Shown: positions 33,501 through 36,497 of the stretch, piece by piece
Layout of the letters: each line of letters begins with the position of its first letter
Position numbering within the stretch: position 1 is the first letter of the stretch
Assembly (NCBI GenBank): GCA_964549765.1
Contig: CAZJWR010000040.1
Span: 1 to 36,497 of the forward strand
DNA from: CAZJWR01 sp964549765
GTDB taxonomy: Bacteria > Zixibacteria > MSB-5A5 > GN15 > JAAZOE01
Direction of reading: 5' to 3'
Length of the DNA: 36,497 nucleotides
Made by a program: the position numbers and the translations under genes
The notes under the pieces: model-generated
The model's input: the letters and a program-made list of their open reading frames with translations, nothing else
Told to the model about the DNA's origin: nothing
The model's database searches: none

Positions 33501-34200
33501 CCATGTCATCGGGCGCGTTGACGTCGGGATCAATCCCGTGGCCGACGACGGCGTCGATATTCGCGATATTCGGCCGATAGATTTCTTTGCCGCCAAAACG
33601 AACCTCGTTCTCACCGACAAGATCAGCGGAGATTTTATCCGGGATGTCAGAAATGACGGACGGCTTCAGGTATGGCGGCTCGATTATAGTCAGGCCGGGA
33701 ATGATGCTTCGGATATTTCATGGACAGCGGCGCCGCTGCCGCGCGACAGCATGACGCTGGCGTTGCGAGATATCGTCACCGATACCGTTGTCGATATGAC
33801 GGCCAATAGCTCCTATCGTATCGAAAATCCTAGCCAGATGCCTTCCGGCAGATTGGTAATATATCTCGGTGATAAATCTGCCGTCGAGGCGGCTATCAAC
33901 GAACAAATGACAACGGCGCCCGCGTCATATAAGCTCTACCAGAACTATCCCAATCCCTTCAATCCCGCCACGACTATTGCCTATGATCTGTCGTCGCCGG
34001 CGTATGTGAATCTCGTCATCTTTGACATAACCGGCCGCAAAATACGGACCCTGCAAAGCGGTTACCGCGAGGCCGGGAGCTATCAGGTCATTTGGGACGG
34101 CCGCGACGACGAGGGGAAACGAGCCGCCAGCGGAATCTATCTGTATCGCCTCCAGGCAGATAAATTCACTCAAACCCGAAAACTCATGCTTCTGAAATAA
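27583..34200 (+). CDS. Giant T9SS cargo protein with FN3/TIG, eight cadherin-like repeats and ASH-like domains
   Basis: The 2205-residue product begins with a signal peptide (DLLFLLIFLVMTSAAYG). Approximate order: unknown N-terminal domain ~30-130; FN3-like ~130-226; IPT/TIG domain ~228-316 (ITPDSGYPIGGMPITIYGSG, TGITPPGLPGVADVVV); eight tandem 97-residue cadherin/Ig-like repeats ~320-1095 (each with DQTIxEG, DPDNxDSE, WxYSG, FRATDPGG and a VNDTP-type end); a choice-of-anchor-D/ASH-like region ~1195-1645 (VDFGERKIGETHSLTFTI, INFGSVKLCDS, RFDPTNLGLHTGQL); a region with VSFPG and YGWNLIGSPF; and a T9SS type-A sorting domain ~2115-2205 (YKLYQNYPNPFNPATTI, SGIYLYRLQ, TRKLMLLK). Type IX secretion and surface anchoring are expected. 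It is the second gene of an operon, overlapping by 4 nt, with GAGG upstream. It is likely a surface adhesin or structural protein; no enzyme domain is evident. Confidence 0.94.
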   Translation: MTRHMDARRLCRDLLFLLIFLVMTSAAYGQGSIFGSVTNSDASVPANGEMSFFGYLDNTDEEIRIETSVGAGYDAGNWFDDFQNYLTEAPGNPYAYHFYNIANGEGFVLSKLIPNNSFQQEDILLAPVVWPAAPQGLAGQALSTSAILITWNGDPSLTYHVYRRAGTSDGSFFRIDDPTGSLASPGVQDSFYIDATALDSLYNYLIIAQDTSGNLSPHSDFITVDGAVPVAPVIASITPDSGYPIGGMPITIYGSGFDPAGMTATIGDSTVTSLTVVSPYEITGITPPGLPGVADVVVTNIASGMSSDPLVGGFLYIGNESPVVAGIPDSTIVEGDSFGPINLNDYVTDPDNADSEMVWTYSGASELIVNIDIDRIAIISAPNPDWFGVDTIVFRATDPGGQFGEDTAVYTITPVNDTPVVAGILDQTIDEGASFVPVTLDDYVVDPDNADSEMVWTYSGNAELTVDIDVNRVATISTPNPNWFGADTIVFRATDPGGLFGEDTAIYTVTAVNDSPLVAGIPDQTIDEGGTFAPDSLDVYVFDPDNAPDEMTWSYSGNGELIVDINPSRIASVTTPDSNWFGTQLIVFRATDPGGAYGDDTVTYTVMPVNDTPIVADIPDQSISEGGAFAPDTLDNYVSDVDNADSEMVWTYSGAAELTVDIDINRIATISAPNPDWYGVDTIVFRATDPGGLFGEDTSIYMINPVNDTPQVADIPDQTIDEGGTFDTVNLDDYVFDPDNADSELVWTYSGNLELNVNINPDRKAAVTPPSAEWSGSETIIFRAIDPGGAFGEDTAIYTVTAVNDSPLVANIPDQSISEGGTFAPDTLDNYVSDPDNTPDEMTWSYSGNGELIVDIDANRIATVSTPNPNWFGSEQIVFRATDPDGAFGEDTAIFTVIGVNNPPLVSGIPDQTIAEGGTFTGVALDNYVTDPDNPDSAMTWSYSGNNDLSVAIDANRIATITTPNKDWFGADTIIFRATDPDSLFDQDTAIFTVTPVNDAPVVSGIPDQAIIGDTDFAAITLDNYASDIDGSVSDLSWSFSGETDLSISIMNRIAIVSIPDSSWVGSEAIRFRATDTGLAYDQDTANFVHVAADMPENDFHTVLINHPDSLMFSIATPPGFAVDAPQIIPTQPSVVVRRADGSPIDAVIPANATTDYWVVWTPADTMTGPGSISISSISLDNATFLPLNGRGVMLDILPPFAQHDFGDVNRVDRRAADTLDIQADIVGNIDGRISGVVVRGDSTEFTALAPLVGDSLATGTTLRLAVLAYPRNLGIRSAEVWIRYEVDLPDGLALDSIMLIDLTASGVDPGCVIAENVVDFGERKIGETHSLTFTISNASTVPEVIDSLYFMIYKNIFIIDTAVTRPLFLPPGDTDITVFFVPLSAQPYSAQLYVTDSLASGNCSPPTMQGTGVADYVHWSVQPAINFGSVKLCDSAVYTGYWIRNRTATDTLIIDTIMIDSSSWFVIDPDPATLTDAEYRPSDSIKFSRIAFHPRDLLTPQSFAMTLVYHVDTVGAPIDTLRIIPVSNAGGCAGRLTVASAIAFDTVDINLYDLDTLVLTNPGSCSLDIDSITVQGQGFALPGFSAPRSIPAGGTLRITARFDPTNLGLHTGQLTIYHDGYVGGFDPDTDCPLESQDEVQLSGYSIDISPPAISLVLIADCGRRIDLNISDIGSGVDSAYSLWRAGNSSGGFMPTGNDLVNISGDWWQLTFSDSDMPPDSVAMIGYELVVYATDFEGLTDTLTASIPGCIPYEDGAAMIAGPTWLGGNGRDTLWHLVSFPGHLPSYRADSIFEMLSGMPPSTEADNDTWRLYEYRNQSFASITTDSPNQRVLPGKGYWFRHFFALDTLRLDTAGLASTWPTYTPFSIRLAYGWNLIGSPFLFPVSIDERLLDVNKVSSFVSQARPAVSGGGGWWDIADTAASLPQLMPWQGYAIRCEDPAGYTIYLDPHYNPVQGVSSRDSWTGAIFLRSGGHVIGRVDVGINPVADDGVDIRDIRPIDFFAAKTNLVLTDKISGDFIRDVRNDGRLQVWRLDYSQAGNDASDISWTAAPLPRDSMTLALRDIVTDTVVDMTANSSYRIENPSQMPSGRLVIYLGDKSAVEAAINEQMTTAPASYKLYQNYPNPFNPATTIAYDLSSPAYVNLVIFDITGRKIRTLQSGYREAGSYQVIWDGRDDEGKRAASGIYLYRLQADKFTQTRKLMLLK
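28551..30878 (+). repeat. Eight tandem 291-bp coding repeats
   Basis: Copies begin at about 28551, 28842, 29133, 29424, 29715, 30006, 30297 and 30588, an exact 291-nt (97-codon) period. Copies 1 and 2 share 45 identical consecutive bases (28626-28670 and 28917-28961). Copy 8 is the most diverged: it lacks the EGG motif and has DIDGSV for DPDNAD. The period is too long and fully coding for CRISPR. Confidence 0.9.
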
Positions 34201-34426
34201 GCCGATAGGGCCTTTTGAACCGTCAGCCCACGTTATTTTGCTAACACATTATAAATTAATAAGATAGCGCGATTGAAAAACGACGGTTGCAGTTAAGATA
34301 TCATTTTTCGCTTCCGATATACACATAGAGATCATTTTCGCGCCGGCCCCCGCCGATTCCGGACAATGAATTCCGGCCGGTCGCCGTTCCTGACAACACG
34401 ACAAACTGTATTTCAAGGATAACGTT

Positions 34427-34849
34427 ATGGAAGAGAAAAGAAAAACCGCGCGGTGGCAGACCGCCGACTACGGCAAAGATGAAACGCGGTGGGTAAAGGG
34501 TTACTTCAGGGTTTACGACCGAATAACCGACAAATCATTGGGTTACATGGTCGACATTTCATCCGAGGGGATGAAGATCCTGAGCCGCATATTCATCCGG
34601 GAAAACACCACCTACCAAATCCGCGTAGAACTTCCCGAAGAAGTCAAAGGTAGTGATCAGCTCATCGTCGATGTCCGGAGCGTCTGGTGTGAGCGCGATC
34701 CCGAATCGGAACACTATCGGGCCGGATTCGCGTTCGTCTCGACCTTCCCTCACCACGAGGAAATCATCCGGCTCCTGTTCGAACGGCGGAATGATCGAGA
34801 AGAGGAGACGCCCGAACCGGTTGAGACGCCGGCGCAGGAAGAACTTTAA
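34427..34849 (+). CDS. PilZ-domain protein (likely c-di-GMP receptor)
   Basis: This 140-residue protein has the two PilZ signatures: R-x3-R (RKTAR, residues 5-9) and D-x-S-x-x-G (DISSEGMKIL, starting about residue 43). It continues with RVELPEEVK, a Trp-Cys (VRSVWCERD) and FAFVSTFPHHEE strands. PilZ proteins bind cyclic di-GMP and control motility, polysaccharide export or matrix. The C-terminus is a short acidic, Pro-rich tail. ATG 34427 has AAGGA about 8 nt upstream. It is a single-gene unit, ending at the terminator at 34878. The binding motifs are intact. No GGDEF or EAL gene is in the window, so its partner is unknown. Confidence 0.85.
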   Translation: MEEKRKTARWQTADYGKDETRWVKGYFRVYDRITDKSLGYMVDISSEGMKILSRIFIRENTTYQIRVELPEEVKGSDQLIVDVRSVWCERDPESEHYRAGFAFVSTFPHHEEIIRLLFERRNDREEETPEPVETPAQEEL

Positions 34850-34877
34850 TAGCCCGCCCTGAATCTTCGCAAATGTC

Positions 34878-34911
34878 CGACCGCCGGCCGAACGACCGGC
34901 GGTCGATTTTC
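34878..34911 (+). terminator. Intrinsic terminator after the PilZ gene
   Basis: CGACCGCCGG (34878-34887) and CCGGCGGTCG (34896-34905) form a 10-bp GC-rich stem with an 8-nt loop, followed by ATTTTC. The U-tract is on the plus strand only. It lies between the PilZ gene and the convergent lipoprotein gene. Confidence 0.75.
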
Positions 34912-34934
34912 ATTCGGACCTAAGTCTATCGGGC

Positions 34935-35462
34935 CTAATCATGAGCTGAGAAGGTCACGATCACCTCTCCGGAATCGACCCGGAACGAACTCCCGAAACC
35001 GCTGGAACTGGTCGCGTAAAAGTCGAATTGTCCCGCCTTCACCAATGCCTTTAGCCGATCCAGCCCGGTGATAATCGTCAGCGACTTCTTATACGTAATC
35101 TTCGTCTTTCCCGGCGGCACTTGAAGATCGTTTATGACTTTGGTTGCGGTCGTCGGCACGCTGGCCGGACTCGATGACGGGCCGCTGTACTTGTCGACAT
35201 AAGCGTTGAACGTGACGTTTCCGGATTCGCCGCTGGTGATATATAGGACCATGCCGACGGCGTCGATGAAATCGATCTGGTCGCCGTGTTCCTTCCAGGT
35301 GGCGTTGTCGGTCAGGTTCACCTGCTGGAAGTAGAAATCATTCTGCATCGTGAACTTGATCGGTTCGCGGATGACGAATGTTGCCGACAGCAGACATCCC
35401 GCGATTATGACCGCGGCCAGAAGCAGGCCGGTCGCCGGGAGATATCGTATATATTTCTTCAT
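34935..35462 (-). CDS. Predicted lipoprotein, unknown function, paired with an outer-membrane barrel
   Basis: The 175-residue product begins MKKYIRYLPATGLLLAAV and reaches an IAGC lipobox at about residue 23, so it should be lipid-modified. The rest is beta-rich and hydrophilic: strands such as FTMQNDFYFQQVNLTDNATW, VGMVLYITSGESGNVTFNAY and SFRVDSGEVIVTFSA suggest a single immunoglobulin-like sandwich. I do not recognise the family. ATG 35462 has GAGGAGG 8 nt upstream. Its upstream neighbour, an outer-membrane barrel, ends 13 nt before it, so the two are probably one operon acting at the outer membrane. Downstream (minus strand) no T-tract terminator is seen. Confidence 0.85.
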   Translation of the reverse strand: MKKYIRYLPATGLLLAAVIIAGCLLSATFVIREPIKFTMQNDFYFQQVNLTDNATWKEHGDQIDFIDAVGMVLYITSGESGNVTFNAYVDKYSGPSSSPASVPTTATKVINDLQVPPGKTKITYKKSLTIITGLDRLKALVKAGQFDFYATSSSGFGSSFRVDSGEVIVTFSAHD

Positions 35463-35475
35463 GTCATAACCCTCC

Positions 35476-36027
35476 TCAGTTTCCGACCTTAAAGTAATAG
35501 GTTAATCCGCCGCTGATATAGACGGCTTTTTTCGATCCCTTTTCCTGCGGGGCGACCACGGCCGTGCCTCGAATGTCAATATCGAACGTCGGTGCAAAGC
35601 CGTAGCCGACGCCCAGTCCGGCCGAATACCCCAGCTTGCTTTCGTCATAGCCGGTATCGTCGTTTTTGATCGAATAGATCGACGCACCGACGAATCCAAA
35701 CGGCTTCACACCGACTATCCCCGGCAGGTTGCCGACGAGGGCGTTGATGCCGTAGGACGTGATCTTGGAACCCTCGATACCAAGATCGATTCCTCGGATA
35801 ACGTCGGGGTTGCCCCATTTGCCGAAGGTGATATTTGGTTCGGCGACGAAGATCGACAGGACCCGGATACGCCCCATGACGCCGAATGCTGTGCCGGTTC
35901 CCTGATCGTCCTGCGCGATGGGAATATTCCAGCCGCCGAAGGCGCCGACGCCGAGCCGAATTCCCTGCGCCTCGGCCAGGGGCGACAGCAGAACGACCAG
36001 ACATGTAACGAGTAAGACTCTTCGCAT
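35476..36027 (-). CDS. Small outer-membrane beta-barrel protein
   Basis: This 183-residue protein has a signal peptide (MRRVLLVTCLVVLLSPLAEA) and then alternating amphipathic strands: GIRLGVGAFGGWNIPIA, FGVMGRIRVLSIFVAEPNIT, KPFGFVGASIYSI, GYSAGLGVGYGFAPTFDIDI and the final YISGGLTYYFKV. It ends in an aromatic-containing strand suited to the BAM complex. This is the OmpA/OprF-like 8-stranded barrel layout without a peptidoglycan-binding domain. The frame opens far upstream (36417) into a repeat, but ATG 36027 has GGAGG 7 nt before it and starts the signal peptide. First gene of an operon with the lipoprotein above. Cargo unknown. Confidence 0.9.
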   Translation of the reverse strand: MRRVLLVTCLVVLLSPLAEAQGIRLGVGAFGGWNIPIAQDDQGTGTAFGVMGRIRVLSIFVAEPNITFGKWGNPDVIRGIDLGIEGSKITSYGINALVGNLPGIVGVKPFGFVGASIYSIKNDDTGYDESKLGYSAGLGVGYGFAPTFDIDIRGTAVVAPQEKGSKKAVYISGGLTYYFKVGN

Positions 36028-36036
36028 ATTCTTACC

Positions 36037-36082
36037 TCCGTTGCATTGGTATGTTTGAGAACTCGAATTGTCCGTTGCATTG
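36037..36082. repeat. 12-nt direct repeat upstream of the barrel gene
   Basis: TCCGTTGCATTG occurs at 36037-36048 and again at 36071-36082, 34 nt apart. The first copy includes the complement of the ribosome-binding site of the barrel gene. It could be a binding site or a leftover of duplication. Confidence 0.55.
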
Positions 36083-36269
36083 ACCCAGATAAACACGAAT
36101 TGCGTTGTATGAAAATATACGGAAGAGATATTCTTTTGCATAGTCAAAAATACCGTATTTCGCATAAGGCCAAGCGGGGACGTCGGGCAGCTGGGTGCCG
36201 CACCGCTGTTTGTGGGCGGCCAGCCGCGCCGGGCTCTCGTCTGCCCCCGGTTAATAACGGGTGGGTGGT

Positions 36270-36322
36270 CTGCAGCTTCAGCTGCAGGAATTCGTGGTTG
36301 GCGTACCTCCCGGTGCGCCAAC
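36270..36322. repeat. Two adjacent hairpins in the 3'-end repeat element
   Basis: CTGCAGC-TTCA-GCTGCAG (36270-36287) is a 7-bp hairpin. GTTGGCGTACC (36297-36307) pairs with GGTGCGCCAAC (36312-36322), 11 bp with one wobble. They lie in a GC-rich stretch with further partial palindromes upstream (36170-36260). Confidence 0.6.
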
Positions 36323-36369
36323 AAAAGAGCTGACAGACGGGGACGTGCGCCAGCCACAACAAATTCCGT

Positions 36370-36420
36370 GTCATTGCGAGGAAGCCGATCGCCGCAGGCG
36401 AACGGCTGACGAAGCAATCT
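36370..36420. repeat. REP-like element of the CATTGCGAGG...GAAGCAATCT type
   Basis: The element begins TCATTGCGAGGAAGCC and ends GACGAAGCAATCT. Its ends (ATTGC and GCAAT) and its core (AGCCG-A-TCGCC, then GGCGA-A-CGGCT) pair around a GCA loop with a mismatch. Elements of this type are dispersed in many bacterial genomes and are usually noncoding. Confidence 0.65.
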
Positions 36421-36497
36421 TTGGAATCCCTACCATATCGCCCCGCCTGATATTCCGTGTTTGGCCAAAATAGGACACAATTATGATTGACAAATTC

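Larger units (their letters stand above)
36028..36497. other. Intergenic region with palindromic repeats; possible gene start at the window end
   Basis: No complete gene was recognised. 36037-36082 has a 12-nt direct repeat upstream of the barrel gene. 36170-36420 is rich in palindromes and reads as a dispersed repeat, not coding. At the far end ATG 36483 followed by ATTGACAAATTC could begin a gene (MIDKF), but its ribosome-binding site is weak and only five codons are visible. Confidence 0.5.

Noticed and set aside
36144..36374. 76-codon minus-strand frame in the terminal repeat
   Set aside because: It spans several palindromes of a dispersed repeat, lacks a ribosome-binding site and gives a typical junk translation.

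Overview
Organism. The window looks like a chromosomal contig of an FCB-supergroup bacterium, most likely candidate phylum Zixibacteria or a close relative. This is inferred from protein style. There are dockerin-type repeats ending in a YxFKGGPAP motif. A giant secreted protein ends in a type IX secretion (T9SS) sorting domain that begins YKLYQNYPNPFNP. There are also a PEP-CTERM protein, a DUF5916 outer-membrane protein, and a Ser/Thr kinase fused to TolB-like and TPR domains. GC content is moderately high in genes and lower in the gaps. No rRNA or tRNA gene was recognised.

Layout. (1) 1-2730 is accessory and decaying: the C-terminal part of a tyrosine recombinase, a PD-(D/E)XK nuclease fragment with no credible start, and a dockerin-protein pseudogene. 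(2) 2731-9491 holds a soluble Ser/Thr kinase/TPR protein (-) and, divergently, a secreted 1299-residue protein with 13 Asp-box repeats, a BACON-like domain, a parallel beta-helix and a C-terminal dockerin pair. (3) 9911-18160 is mostly ordinary: an RpiB-like isomerase, a DPS-like thioferritin, a DUF5916 outer-membrane protein, a two-gene membrane/lipoprotein pair, a DUF512 radical-SAM-like protein and the ribosome-assembly GTPase Der. (4) 18263-25757 is the regulatory centre: a PEP-CTERM (choice-of-anchor N) gene, facing away from a long signalling cluster. That cluster encodes a GAF/PP2C-phosphatase/HATPase protein, a STAS anti-anti-sigma protein, three stand-alone receiver domains, a PAS histidine kinase and an NtrC-type sigma-54 activator. 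(5) 25952-34200 is a two-gene operon: a secreted TolB/WD40-like propeller protein overlapping by 4 nt a 2205-residue T9SS cargo protein with eight 97-residue cadherin-like repeats. (6) 34427-36497 holds a PilZ protein, a lipoprotein plus outer-membrane-barrel operon, and a palindrome-rich intergenic repeat.

How it may work together. The PEP-CTERM gene has a good -24/-12 (sigma-54) promoter match 45-60 nt before its start codon. A perfect 17-bp dyad lies about 135 bp upstream of that promoter, a normal distance for an activator site. The adjacent cluster encodes both a sigma-54 activator and a partner-switch module. I infer a local circuit in which phosphorelay and partner switching control production of an exported surface or matrix protein. 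This resembles in outline the PrsK/PrsR control known for other PEP-CTERM systems, but with partner switching added. This is the best candidate for a new system here and is an inference. Most other genes are secreted or surface proteins and conserved housekeeping genes.
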